In this document: positions 24,353-33,049 of the stretch, one piece after another | Layout: each line of letters starts with the position of its first letter | How positions within the stretch are numbered: position 1 is the first letter of the stretch | From: CAG-390 sp045636385 | GTDB lineage: Bacteria; Bacillota; Clostridia; Oscillospirales; CAG-272 | Reading direction: 5' to 3' | DNA length: 50,393 nt | Assembly: GCA_045636385.1 (NCBI GenBank) | Contig: JAZTXK010000007.1 | Span: 1-50,393 of the forward strand | Translations under genes and position numbers: made by a program | Notes under the pieces: generated by a model | What the model was told of the DNA's origin: nothing | The model's database searches: none | What the model saw: the letters and a program-made list of their open reading frames with translations, nothing else

Positions 24353-25236
24353 AGAGCTTTACAGAACGCGTAAGAGAAGAGCTTGCGGAAAATCTGCCGT
24401 CGCCGCAGTGTTGCCGCCGCGCGATGCTCTGCGGAATACTGATAAACGCCGATTGCTCGCGTGAGGGAGGCATTTACGCCAAGCTCTCGGGAAGCGCGGC
24501 GGCTGAGCTTGTTCCGCGTCTTCTGCGCGAGACCTACGGCAGAGAGGCTTCCGTCAATATCGGCAAAAGCTACGGAAGGGTTTCGGCGGAGATAGGATTT
24601 ACGTCCGAAAAGCTTGCCGACAGACTCCGCGAGTTTTCATCGGAGGGCGAGCTTACGATCTTCAAATGCAAGAGCTGCCGCGAGGCGTTTTGCGCGGGCA
24701 TCCTCCTTTCCTCGGCGAATTTTTCGAGTCCCGAGCGCGAATCGCGCTTTGAGATAAGAATAAACGACCCCGCACGCGCGGAAAACATATCGAATTTCTT
24801 CATCGATCTTGGTCATTCTCCGACCGTTTCGAACAGGGACGGTATATCCTCGCTGATCTTCAAGCGATCCGAGGACGTTGAGGATATACTCACGATCGCG
24901 GGCGCGGTTTCGTCGGTTATGGAGCTGATGCAGGGCAAGCTGATGCGCGAGCTTCGCGGTCAGATCAACCGCAATTCAAACTGCGAGGTGCGGAATATCG
25001 GCAGAGTTGCCGTTGCTTCGCAGATGCAAATCGACGCTATTGCCGCAATACGCGCAAGCGGACTCTTTGCGGCACTTCCCGATGAACTCAAGGAAACGGC
25101 AACGCTCCGCGAGGATTTTCCCGAGCTTTCGCTTGCCGATCTTGCGGCGAAGCACTCGCCCGCTATAACTAAATCGGGACTAAATCACAGACTAAAAAAG
25201 CTTCTCGCGATTGCGGGAAAAGATAATAAAGAATAA
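24349..25236 (+). CDS. whiA: DNA-binding protein WhiA
   Basis: A 295-residue WhiA orthologue: an N-terminal homing-endonuclease-like LAGLIDADG domain (about 1-200; CCRRAMLCGILINADCS at the start) and a C-terminal helix-turn-helix (about 215-290; LSLADLAAKHSPAITKSGLNHRLKKL). In Actinobacteria WhiA drives sporulation septation; in Firmicutes it affects division, chromosome segregation or metabolism. It usually sits in a murB-rapZ-yvcK-whiA cluster, but here it follows murB directly with a 4-base overlap, with rapZ and yvcK absent. A perfect terminator hairpin follows. Confidence 0.95.
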   Translation: MKSFTERVREELAENLPSPQCCRRAMLCGILINADCSREGGIYAKLSGSAAAELVPRLLRETYGREASVNIGKSYGRVSAEIGFTSEKLADRLREFSSEGELTIFKCKSCREAFCAGILLSSANFSSPERESRFEIRINDPARAENISNFFIDLGHSPTVSNRDGISSLIFKRSEDVEDILTIAGAVSSVMELMQGKLMRELRGQINRNSNCEVRNIGRVAVASQMQIDAIAAIRASGLFAALPDELKETATLREDFPELSLADLAAKHSPAITKSGLNHRLKKLLAIAGKDNKE

Positions 25237-25241
25237 ATAAG

Positions 25242-25270
25242 TCGATTGTAAAACTGCGTTTTACAATCGA
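25242..25270 (+). terminator. hairpin after whiA
   Basis: Perfect 12-bp stem TCGATTGTAAAA/TTTTACAATCGA with CTGCG loop, five bases after the whiA stop. It has no long T-tract beyond the stem itself. Confidence 0.65.
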
Positions 25271-25402
25271 GAACCGCCCGGCGGGGTTACACGCGCTTAT
25301 CGCCGCTTGCCAAAATCTGCGATTTTGACAGCTCCCCTCGGCGCGCGGACTCGCCCGGCTCGTCTAAAAGGTGTTTTTTCGGCGGCAAAGCCACCGAAAA
25401 AA
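25271..25402. repeat. structured gap before dnaE
   Basis: No gene. The segment is GC-rich in the middle and holds a 7-bp mini-hairpin CAAAATC-TGC-GATTTTG (25311-25327) and a 13-bp stem of TTTTTTCGG with one mismatch (25374-25402, AAA loop). Both match the style of other intergenic hairpins in this window. Confidence 0.5.
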
Positions 25403-25448
25403 CGGATTTTATTAATATTAAATAGAGAAATTACAAGGAGGTGCGAAA

Positions 25449-28400
25449 ATGGGTGACTTCGTTCACTTGCATCTGCATACCGAATACAGCTTGCTTGATG
25501 GCGCTTGCCGTATCAAGGATATCCCCGAGGCGGTTATCGCGGCGGGGCATTCTGCCGTTGCAATGACCGACCACGGCGGGATGTACGGAACGATGCAGTT
25601 TTACCGCACCTGCAAGGAAAAGGGCGTAAAGCCCATAATCGGATGCGAGGTCTACGTTGCGCCCGGCTCGCGCTTTGACAGAGTTTCGGGGCGCGAGGGA
25701 GGTTCGCATCACCTCGTTCTCCTTTGCGAGAATGAAACAGGTTACAGAAACCTGACCTTTATGGTTTCCAAGGCTTTCACCGAGGGCTTTTATTCCCGTC
25801 CGCGAGTAGACCTTGAATTGCTTCGCAATCACTCTGAGGGCTTGATCGCGCTTTCCGCTTGCCTTTCGGGCGAGATACCGTCCGCGCTTTGCGCCGGCGA
25901 CCGCGAGAGGGCGGAGAATATCGCGAAGACTTATCAAAAGATCTTCGGAGACCGCTTTTATATCGAGCTTCAAAACCACGGTATCGCCGAGGAGCGTCAG
26001 ATACTTCCCGAGCTTTACGATATCGCGAAGAACCTCGGAATCCCCGTTGTAGCTACCAACGACGTCCACTATATCCGCAAGAGCGATGCGCGCGCGCAAA
26101 CGGTTCTGATGTGCATCCAGACCAACACGACGATGGCGGACGGCGGCAGACCGGGCTTTGAAACAGAAGAATTTTACTACAAATCAACACAGGAGATGGA
26201 GCGTCTTTTCGGCGGCTTCGAGGGCGCGATTGAAAACACCGTGAAGATCGCGGAGATGTGCGAGCTTGAGCTTGAGTACGAGGGCTATCTCCTGCCCACT
26301 TACCCTCTTCGCGAGGGCGAAAACGCGGCGGATCTGCTCCGTCTGCGAACCTACGAGGGAATCGAGCGACTGATGCTCGCGGGCAGAGTTCCTGCGGAGG
26401 GCTTTACTCTTGCCGACTATATGGAGCGCGCCGACTACGAGCTTGACGTTATCCATTCGATGGGATTTGACGATTATTTTCTGATCGTTTCGGACTACGT
26501 CGGCTTTGCCAAGGGCGAGGGGATACCCGTCGGTCCCGGCAGAGGATCGGGATGCGGAAGCCTTGTCGCCTTCGGTACGGGTATCACCGATATCGACCCG
26601 CTTCGCTTTGATTTGCTGTTCGAGCGATTCCTCAATCCCGAGCGAGTCAGTATGCCCGATATTGATATTGACTTCTGTTATAACCGCCGTGACGAGGTTT
26701 TGGCTTACGTCAAGGAAAAATACGGCAGTGAGCGCGTTTCGCAGATTATTACTTTCGGTACTCTCGCCGCGCGCGCTGCAATACGCGACTGCGGCCGCGC
26801 GCTCGGAATGAGCTACGCCGACGTTGACGAGATCGCAAAGCTGATCCCGCGCGAGCTTGACGTTACGATAGATCAAGCTCTCGTTGTTCCCGCACTTAAA
26901 GAAAAATATAACTCCTCGGATGATATCCGCGAGCTTATCGACACCGCGCGTCTGCTCGAGGGTATGCCGAGGAACGTATCCATCCACGCCGCGGGCGTGG
27001 TCATAACCGAGCGTCCCGTCCATGAATATCTGCCTCTTGCGGTTTCGGGCGGTGCGGTTATAACTCAGTTTGATATGGATACCGTCGCCTCGCTCGGACT
27101 TCTTAAATTCGACTTCCTCGCTCTGCGTTACCTGACCATTATAGATGACGCAGTGAAGATGATAAAGGAAAATCAGCCCGATTTTGAGATCGAAAAGGTT
27201 GATCTTTCCGATAAAAAGACCTATGAACTCATTTCTTCGGGACAGACAAGCGGAGTTTTTCAGCTTGAATCCTCGGGTATGAGAGCGATGCTCCAGAACC
27301 TTTGTCCCGAAAATATCGACGATATCCTTGCGGCGATCGCGCTCTACCGTCCGGGACCTATGGAGTCGATTCCGAAGTATATCGAGGGTAAGAACGCCCC
27401 GGATAGCGTTGAATACGCACATCCCCTGCTTGAGCCGATACTCCGTTCGACCTACGGCTGTATCGTTTATCAGGAGCAGGTTATGAATATCTTCCGCACC
27501 GTTGCGGGATTCTCGTTCGGCAGGGCGGATATCGTCCGCCGCGCGATGTCAAAGAAAAAAGCCTCTGCGCTTGCGGCGGAGAGGGATAATTTCATCGGCG
27601 GTGCCGCCGAGCGCGGCATTGAGCGTGAGGTTGCCGAGCGGCTCTTCGAGGATATGTCGAGCTTTGCTTCCTATGCCTTCAACAAGAGCCACGCCGCGGC
27701 TTACGCGATGCTTTCGTTCAGAACCGCGTACCTCAAGGCACATTATCCGCGCGAGTATTTCTCCGCGCTTCTGACCTCTGTTCTCGGAAACGCCGATAAG
27801 ATCGCGGAATATATCGCCGAGGCAAACCGCGCGGGCATCCGCGTGCTTCCGCCCGACGTCAACCGCAGTATGCTCGATTTTCACGTAAGCGGGAAGGATA
27901 TAACCTTCGGTCTGCTTGCGCTTAAAAACGTCGGACGGCAGTTTGTTGACCGAATAATCACCGAGCGCACCGACAGACCATTCTCATCTTTTTCTGATTT
28001 CCTTGACAGAATGTCGGAGGAAATCCTCAACCGCCGTATGATAGAATCGCTTATCAAGGCGGGAGCGTTCGATTCGCTCGGCACTTTCCGTTCGCGCCTG
28101 CTCGCCGTGCTCGACGAGTCGCTTGGCGCGATCGCGAGAAAGAACCGCGGTAATATCGCGGGGCAGATGGATATGTTTTCGATGCCCGACAGCGAAGCGG
28201 GTGGCGGGGAGAGCATCGTTTATCCCGAAATTCCCGAATTGCCGACACGCGAGCTTCTTTATATGGAGCGCGAGGTCGCGGGACTCTTCTTCTCGGGTCA
28301 CTTGCTCGACGGCTACGGTCTTCATATCAAATCGCTTTCACCTCAAAGTATAGTTGACGTTGCCGGAAAAGAGGAGGAAGAAGACGAAGCCGAGACTCTG

Positions 28401-28985
28401 TCCGACGGAGCAAAGGTCTGTCTCTGCGGTATAATTTCCTCGGTTACTCAGAAAAATACTCGCAAGGGTGATTCTATGGCTTTTGCCACGCTTGAGGATA
28501 AAACAGGCTCGCTTGAGCTCGTCGTGTTCTCAAAGCAGTACGAAGCCTATCGCAGACATATCGAAGCCGATAACGCCGTTTGCGTTACGGGAACGGTATC
28601 GCGACGCGACGGAGAGCGGGCTAAGGTGCTCGTCAACACCGCCGCGATGCTTCTGACAGACGACGATTTTAAGCGTCGCAAGCACGAGCCGCAAAAGCAG
28701 GTCTCCGTACCCGTTCGGAATGCGGAGCAGAAGTCCGCGCCCGTTCAGCGCGCGGAGCAGAAAAAGCCGCCGTCGGTGGTCTATATCCGCGTTCCGTCGA
28801 GAGGGTCGGAGATATACAAAAAGTGCGAGAATATCGTTGAGATTTTCGAGGGATTTACGCGCGTCAGCTTCTATTTTACCGACACGAAAAAATACGAGGA
28901 CCATCCGCACGGAATGATCCTCGGTGACGTTCAGATCGCAGAGCTTCGCCGTCTTGCGGGCGACGATTCGGTCGTTATCAAATAA
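25449..28985 (+). CDS. dnaE: DNA polymerase III subunit alpha
   Basis: An 1178-residue C-family DNA polymerase. The N-terminal PHP domain begins HLHTEYSLLDGACRI (residues 6-20). Palm-domain catalytic aspartates lie in PDIDIDF (403-409, Asp404 and Asp406), with PGRGSGCGSL upstream and GIVYQEQVM and AYAFNKSHAA downstream. Near residues 1000-1060 an OB-fold (VCLCGIISSVTQKNTRKGDSMAF, VVFSKQYE) is present. There is no exonuclease insertion, so this is DnaE rather than PolC; length fits DnaE1/DnaE3 proteins. A strong AAGGAGGTG site precedes the ATG. A low-complexity Lys/Gln/Pro linker (about 1080-1115) with a repeated V-R-N/R-A-E-Q-K unit separates the last domain. Confidence 0.96.
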   Translation: MGDFVHLHLHTEYSLLDGACRIKDIPEAVIAAGHSAVAMTDHGGMYGTMQFYRTCKEKGVKPIIGCEVYVAPGSRFDRVSGREGGSHHLVLLCENETGYRNLTFMVSKAFTEGFYSRPRVDLELLRNHSEGLIALSACLSGEIPSALCAGDRERAENIAKTYQKIFGDRFYIELQNHGIAEERQILPELYDIAKNLGIPVVATNDVHYIRKSDARAQTVLMCIQTNTTMADGGRPGFETEEFYYKSTQEMERLFGGFEGAIENTVKIAEMCELELEYEGYLLPTYPLREGENAADLLRLRTYEGIERLMLAGRVPAEGFTLADYMERADYELDVIHSMGFDDYFLIVSDYVGFAKGEGIPVGPGRGSGCGSLVAFGTGITDIDPLRFDLLFERFLNPERVSMPDIDIDFCYNRRDEVLAYVKEKYGSERVSQIITFGTLAARAAIRDCGRALGMSYADVDEIAKLIPRELDVTIDQALVVPALKEKYNSSDDIRELIDTARLLEGMPRNVSIHAAGVVITERPVHEYLPLAVSGGAVITQFDMDTVASLGLLKFDFLALRYLTIIDDAVKMIKENQPDFEIEKVDLSDKKTYELISSGQTSGVFQLESSGMRAMLQNLCPENIDDILAAIALYRPGPMESIPKYIEGKNAPDSVEYAHPLLEPILRSTYGCIVYQEQVMNIFRTVAGFSFGRADIVRRAMSKKKASALAAERDNFIGGAAERGIEREVAERLFEDMSSFASYAFNKSHAAAYAMLSFRTAYLKAHYPREYFSALLTSVLGNADKIAEYIAEANRAGIRVLPPDVNRSMLDFHVSGKDITFGLLALKNVGRQFVDRIITERTDRPFSSFSDFLDRMSEEILNRRMIESLIKAGAFDSLGTFRSRLLAVLDESLGAIARKNRGNIAGQMDMFSMPDSEAGGGESIVYPEIPELPTRELLYMEREVAGLFFSGHLLDGYGLHIKSLSPQSIVDVAGKEEEEDEAETLSDGAKVCLCGIISSVTQKNTRKGDSMAFATLEDKTGSLELVVFSKQYEAYRRHIEADNAVCVTGTVSRRDGERAKVLVNTAAMLLTDDDFKRRKHEPQKQVSVPVRNAEQKSAPVQRAEQKKPPSVVYIRVPSRGSEIYKKCENIVEIFEGFTRVSFYFTDTKKYEDHPHGMILGDVQIAELRRLAGDDSVVIK

Positions 28986-28988
28986 TAT

Positions 28989-29492
28989 TTACGAAATAAG
29001 ATCGTAAACTGCGCTCATTGACTCGGCAAGATCGGAAAAATCCATTCCCGACGAAAGCGCATCGCGATCCTTTGGATGAAGGCTCGACGGGTCGATGATA
29101 CGCTCGTAAACCGCCTCGCCATCCGGGGAGAGAATAACGAGTCTTCCGTCCGAAAGCGTGAGCGTAAAGACGGCGGCTTCGGTTTGCTCGGCAGTCATTT
29201 CCTCCACCGTTTTTTCGGTTTCAACGACCTCTGCGGGCGTTTCGGGAGCCTCGGAGGTCTCTGCGGTTTCGGATTCGGTAGAGGGCGGTGAGGTGACCTC
29301 GGGAGGGGTACTTTCCGCGGGCACGGACGCCGATATTTCGGGCGGTGTGATTACTTCGGCGAGAGCCTCGCCGGTATCCCGCGCGAGCGACGCGCTGTAC
29401 GTCCGCGCTACCGCAAAAACGGCAAACGAGGATACGATCAGTGCGGCTATCGAAACGGCTATGAAGGCTACCATTAGCTTTTGACTGTTCAT
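28989..29492 (-). CDS. small membrane protein with possible BofC-like C-terminal domain
   Basis: A 167-residue protein with one N-terminal membrane helix (about 7-29), a Thr/Glu/Pro/Ser-rich linker (about 45-105) and a compact C-terminal domain (about 107-167) containing FTLTLSDGRLVILSPDG and DPSSLHPKDRDALSSGM. That C-terminal pattern, a short strand pair followed by a Leu-Pro/His-x-x-D helix turn, resembles the C-terminal domain of the sporulation protein BofC; this is inference from memory of the family. The stop codons of this gene and dnaE are only three bases apart, convergent, without a terminator between them. It is divergent from the class A PBP gene, which suggests an envelope role. 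Confidence 0.7.
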   Translation of the reverse strand: MNSQKLMVAFIAVSIAALIVSSFAVFAVARTYSASLARDTGEALAEVITPPEISASVPAESTPPEVTSPPSTESETAETSEAPETPAEVVETEKTVEEMTAEQTEAAVFTLTLSDGRLVILSPDGEAVYERIIDPSSLHPKDRDALSSGMDFSDLAESMSAVYDLIS

Positions 29493-29568
29493 TTTTGCAT
29501 CCTTTCGCTGAAATTTCGAAATATTTTCGGTTAATCTAAAGATATTATTGACCGCGGTTCATAAAATA

Positions 29569-29597
29569 TTCAAAAATGTATGATAATATGGTATAAG
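29569..29597 (+). promoter_or_regulatory. weak promoter candidate for the PBP gene
   Basis: TTCAAA (29569-29574), 17-base spacer, TATAAG (29592-29597) with a TG two bases upstream of the -10. Poor -35 match. Confidence 0.4.
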
Positions 29598-29627
29598 TAA
29601 CCTATCGTACGAAAACGGAGAAAATAT

Positions 29628-32288
29628 ATGGCAAGTAAAAAAATCAATTGGGGAGAAGAGCTGAAGACGGCGGGTATCGTCGGTCTTCGGGGCGTTGGCA
29701 AATTCTTTCAGATATTTGCAAGCGTGCTTATAACGCTTCTCCTGATAATCGCGCTGACGGGTATAATCGTCGTTTGTGCGTTTTCGGTTTATATCAACAA
29801 TTACGTTGAAACCGAGATCAATGCGGATCAGTTCCGCATCGACGTCTCAAGCACTACGACGACGCATATATACCGTTACGATTTCACAGACCGCGCAAAC
29901 AGAATCGGAGAGGTCGTTCCGATGGATTCGGCTGCCGACCATCAGCTTCAGGGCGAGGTCGACCAGACATTCGTTCCGATCGACAAAATTCCCGACAACA
30001 TGATAAATGCGGTCATTGCGATCGAGGATAAGCGCTTTATGACGCACAGCGGCGTTGACTGGAGACGTACTGCGGGCGCGGGTCTTACCTTCTTCACGGG
30101 AAGCGGAGACGGCTACGGCGGCTCGTCGATCACCCAGCAGCTTATCAAGAACGTGACGGGCAACGATGAATATTCCATTCAGCGTAAGATCCAGGAGATC
30201 TTCTGGGCGCTCGACCTTGAAACGAAGATGGATAAGGAAGAGATCATTGAGCTCTATCTCAATATCGTAAACTTCGGTAACGGCTCGAACGGCGTTCAGG
30301 CGGCGGCTTACAATTATTTCTCGAAGGACGTCTCCGAGCTTACTCTCATCGAGTGCGCCGCGATTGCCTGCATCACCAAGAACCCCTCGCGCTTCAATCC
30401 CGCTATCTATCCCGAATATAACGCCGAAAGACGAAATATCGTTCTTTACGAAATGTACGATCAGGGACTTATCACCTACCGTGAGTTTGAAGAGGCTTAC
30501 GGCAAGGAGCTCGTTCTCAATCTTCCCGGAAGTCAGGAGAAGGAGGACGAGAATACCGACCTCAGCGGAGTTAACTCATGGTATACCGATATGGTCATCG
30601 AGGACGTGATCCGCGATCTTATGGCAGAATACGACTATTCACAAAAGATGGCGGCAATGCTCGTGTATAACGGAGGTCTTGATATTTATACCCTCGTCGA
30701 TCCCGATATTCAGAAAATACTTGAGACAGCATATCTTGACGATTCTCTTTTCCCCGAGGACGGCTCGGGTATAAAGGCGCAGAGCTCCGCGATCGTTATC
30801 GATCCTTATACGGGCGACGTCCTCGGCGTCGTCGGCGCAAGAGGAGAGAAGAAGGCGAACCGAATTCAGAACTTTGCCACCCAGACCAAGCGTCCTCCCG
30901 GTTCTGCGATCAAGCCTCTTGCGGTTTATTCCCCTGCTTTTGAGATGGGAATACTGACCTGGTCGAGAGTGCTTGAGGATACTCCCCATAGCTTTATCGA
31001 CAATAAGGCGTGGCCGAAAAACTCTTACAATAACTATAAGGGCTATGTAAATATTCTTTACGCCCTCAAGGTATCTACCAACACTACCGCGGTAAAGATG
31101 CTTGAGGAGGTTGGACTGAAAAAATCCTTCGATTTCTGCTACAACACTCTCAATATGAAGAGTATGATTGAGTACGGCGAGTTTTCTGACGGAACCGCTT
31201 ATACCGATATCGGACTTGCATCTCTCGCTCTCGGTCAGCTCAACTACGGTGTTACCGTTCGTGAGATCACCGCGGCTTACTCAATGTTCGTAAACAGCGG
31301 AATCCACAGCAATCCGAATTCCTATCTCAAGGTCACCGATTCGAGCGGAAATGTTATCCTCGAGAACGGTTACGAGGGAACGGTTGCTATCAGCGAGGAG
31401 ACCGCGTCGCTTATGACTATGCTCATGGAGACCGTTCCGAGAACCGGCGGTACTGCGGCGGCTATCGAATTTGACAAGAATTACGATATCGACGTTGCCG
31501 GTAAGACGGGTTCTGCGGGTGACTATTTCGACAGATGGTTCATCGGCTATACCCCCTATTATATCTGCGGCGTATGGTACGGCTACGAATACCCCAAGCA
31601 TATCGACAATATTTCCACCAACCCCTGCGTTAAGCCTTGGGATGCCGTAATGGGCAAAATCCACGAGGAAAAGGTTATCTCCAAGATGCAGGAGGGTGAG
31701 AAATACCTTGAATTCAACGTGCCGAGCACGCTCGTTCAGGCAACCTACTGTATGGATTCGGGACTTCTTATGAGCGATGCCTGCCACTACGACGGCAGAG
31801 GAAGCCGCGCCGAGACGGGATGGTTCGTAAAGGGCACCGAGCCGACAGAGTATTGCACAACGCATATTATGGTTGATTACGACTCTGTTGAAGGTGCTAT
31901 TGCCTGCGAATGGTGTCCGGTTTCCAATATTACTCAGGTCGCTATGATCAAGGCTGACAGAAAATTCCCGATCGACGTTCAGGTGGTTGACGCGCAGTAC
32001 GTTTATATGGAGCTTCCCTTTGACGTTATGCCGTTCAGCACCGTTTACCGTCCTTATTATTACAACCTCGGAAATAAGGAGTACTATTGCGGTTGGACTA
32101 ACGGCGCGAGACACTTTAACCGTACCTGCACGGCACATTTCGATAAGATCGAATGGCAGAAGAAGGTTGCGGAGATACTCGCTTCGATGGAAACGACCTC
32201 GCCTGAGCCGGAAATAACTGCCGAGCCCGCCGAAACGCGCCGCAGATTTTGGAGCTTTTTCTCTCTGCCACAAAATGATAATCGGTAA
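29628..32288 (+). CDS. class A penicillin-binding protein (PBP1 type)
   Basis: An 886-residue bifunctional peptidoglycan synthase anchored by one membrane helix (about 26-55). The glycosyltransferase (GT51) domain has catalytic Glu133 in AIEDKRFMTHSGVD, then GGSSITQQLIKN and RKIQEIFWALDLE. The transpeptidase domain has the acyl-serine motif SAIK (Ser426-Lys429), STN and KTG (VAGKTGSAGD). A C-terminal extension of about 150 residues carries several Cys (CMDSGLL-CHYDGRG, CEWCPVS) and an acidic Thr/Pro tail. It polymerises glycan strands and cross-links them outside the cell. It is transcribed alone and followed by a lipoprotein gene with its own promoter. Confidence 0.93.
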   Translation: MASKKINWGEELKTAGIVGLRGVGKFFQIFASVLITLLLIIALTGIIVVCAFSVYINNYVETEINADQFRIDVSSTTTTHIYRYDFTDRANRIGEVVPMDSAADHQLQGEVDQTFVPIDKIPDNMINAVIAIEDKRFMTHSGVDWRRTAGAGLTFFTGSGDGYGGSSITQQLIKNVTGNDEYSIQRKIQEIFWALDLETKMDKEEIIELYLNIVNFGNGSNGVQAAAYNYFSKDVSELTLIECAAIACITKNPSRFNPAIYPEYNAERRNIVLYEMYDQGLITYREFEEAYGKELVLNLPGSQEKEDENTDLSGVNSWYTDMVIEDVIRDLMAEYDYSQKMAAMLVYNGGLDIYTLVDPDIQKILETAYLDDSLFPEDGSGIKAQSSAIVIDPYTGDVLGVVGARGEKKANRIQNFATQTKRPPGSAIKPLAVYSPAFEMGILTWSRVLEDTPHSFIDNKAWPKNSYNNYKGYVNILYALKVSTNTTAVKMLEEVGLKKSFDFCYNTLNMKSMIEYGEFSDGTAYTDIGLASLALGQLNYGVTVREITAAYSMFVNSGIHSNPNSYLKVTDSSGNVILENGYEGTVAISEETASLMTMLMETVPRTGGTAAAIEFDKNYDIDVAGKTGSAGDYFDRWFIGYTPYYICGVWYGYEYPKHIDNISTNPCVKPWDAVMGKIHEEKVISKMQEGEKYLEFNVPSTLVQATYCMDSGLLMSDACHYDGRGSRAETGWFVKGTEPTEYCTTHIMVDYDSVEGAIACEWCPVSNITQVAMIKADRKFPIDVQVVDAQYVYMELPFDVMPFSTVYRPYYYNLGNKEYYCGWTNGARHFNRTCTAHFDKIEWQKKVAEILASMETTSPEPEITAEPAETRRRFWSFFSLPQNDNR

Positions 32289-32307
32289 AGAAAAAATACA
32301 AAAACTG

Positions 32308-32336
32308 TTGACAAATCGCTGACGGTGTTGTATAAT
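32308..32336 (+). promoter_or_regulatory. consensus promoter of the small lipoprotein gene
   Basis: TTGACA (32308-32313), exactly 17 bases, TATAAT (32331-32336): a perfect sigma-A consensus, predicting strong expression. Confidence 0.9.
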
Positions 32337-32369
32337 ATGTATACCACTTTATTGGAGGACTCATTGACT

Positions 32370-32879
32370 ATGAAAAATTTCAAAAGATTAATCGCGCTTC
32401 TTCTTGCGCTTCTTGCTCTCCCCATGTGCCTTTTCGCTTGCGAAGAGGGCTCTAAGGGTAACGAGGAAGGAACTATCGACCCTAACGATACCACCGACGG
32501 TCTCCGCATTGATATCAACGTAAGATCCCTTCCCGCTGCAGAAGGCGAGCTTGGTGATTTCTTTATCAAGACAGGTAAGGACTTCAGAGTTGAGCCCGGA
32601 ACCACTCTCCTTGCTGCTGTTGAGGCTCTTTGTGCAGAGCGTTCGGCTACCTTCGTAGTTGACACCGCAGGCGATTTCGCATCCTTCACCTTCGACGGCT
32701 CTACCCTTGAGGCTAAGACCGAGAAGGTTGCAGGTAAGGAGAATACCTACGTTGCAACCTCCTTCAAGGTTACCGTTAACGGTACCGAGGTTAAGGAGTG
32801 GGCAGAATACGCGCTCAACCACAACGACGTTGTAGAAATCTTCCTCGTTAAGGGCGCTGAATTCACCGCAACCGAATAA
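32370..32879 (+). CDS. small lipoprotein, DUF4430-like
   Basis: A 169-residue lipoprotein with signal peptide and lipobox L-F-A-C (Cys at about residue 24 after a Leu/Ala-rich stretch). The mature part, with VEPGTTLLAAVEAL, a middle FASFTFDG and a closing FKVTVNGTEV plus NHNDVVEIFLV, resembles the beta-grasp DUF4430 domain found in surface and cobalamin-transport proteins; this is inference. The ATG at 32370 is chosen because the hydrophobic signal starts there and GGAGG (32354-32358) precedes it; longer in-frame starts lie before the ribosome site. A perfect promoter, a strong terminator and codon choice like the ribosomal genes in this window suggest an abundant surface protein. Function unknown. 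Confidence 0.8.
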   Translation: MKNFKRLIALLLALLALPMCLFACEEGSKGNEEGTIDPNDTTDGLRIDINVRSLPAAEGELGDFFIKTGKDFRVEPGTTLLAAVEALCAERSATFVVDTAGDFASFTFDGSTLEAKTEKVAGKENTYVATSFKVTVNGTEVKEWAEYALNHNDVVEIFLVKGAEFTATE

Positions 32880-32886
32880 GCTAATA

Positions 32887-32920
32887 AAAAACCACGGCTG
32901 ATCTTCAGCCGTGGTTTTTT
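32887..32920 (+). terminator. terminator of the small lipoprotein gene
   Basis: Fourteen-bp stem AAAACCACGGCTGA/TCAGCCGTGGTTTT with a TCT loop and six T, starting seven bases after the stop. Confidence 0.95.
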
Positions 32921-32991
32921 ATTATTGAAAAGTTAAAAGTGAAAAATATTTTATTGATTGAAATTTGCCATCGGTAAATTTCTTCCTCCAC

Positions 32992-33046
32992 TTTGCCGCA
33001 GGCAAAATATCATTTGCGAAGCAAATATCACATCCGCGGAGCGGAT
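32992..33046. repeat. array of three 20-base mini-hairpin units
   Basis: Three 15-base inverted repeats start exactly 20 bases apart: TTTGCC-GCA-GGCAAA (32992-33006), ATTTGC-GAA-GCAAAT (33012-33026) and ATCCGC-GGA-GCGGAT (33032-33046), each with a 6-bp stem and a 3-base loop, joined by 5-base spacers of ATATC/ATCAC type. They lie right behind the mnmA stop codon on the minus strand. Trinucleotide loops of GNA closed by C-G pairs form unusually stable hairpins. Confidence 0.7.
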
Positions 33047-33049
33047 ACG

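Noticed and set aside
26184..27422. 412-codon minus-strand open frame inside dnaE
   Set aside because: Antisense to the DnaE palm and fingers; no independent evidence.
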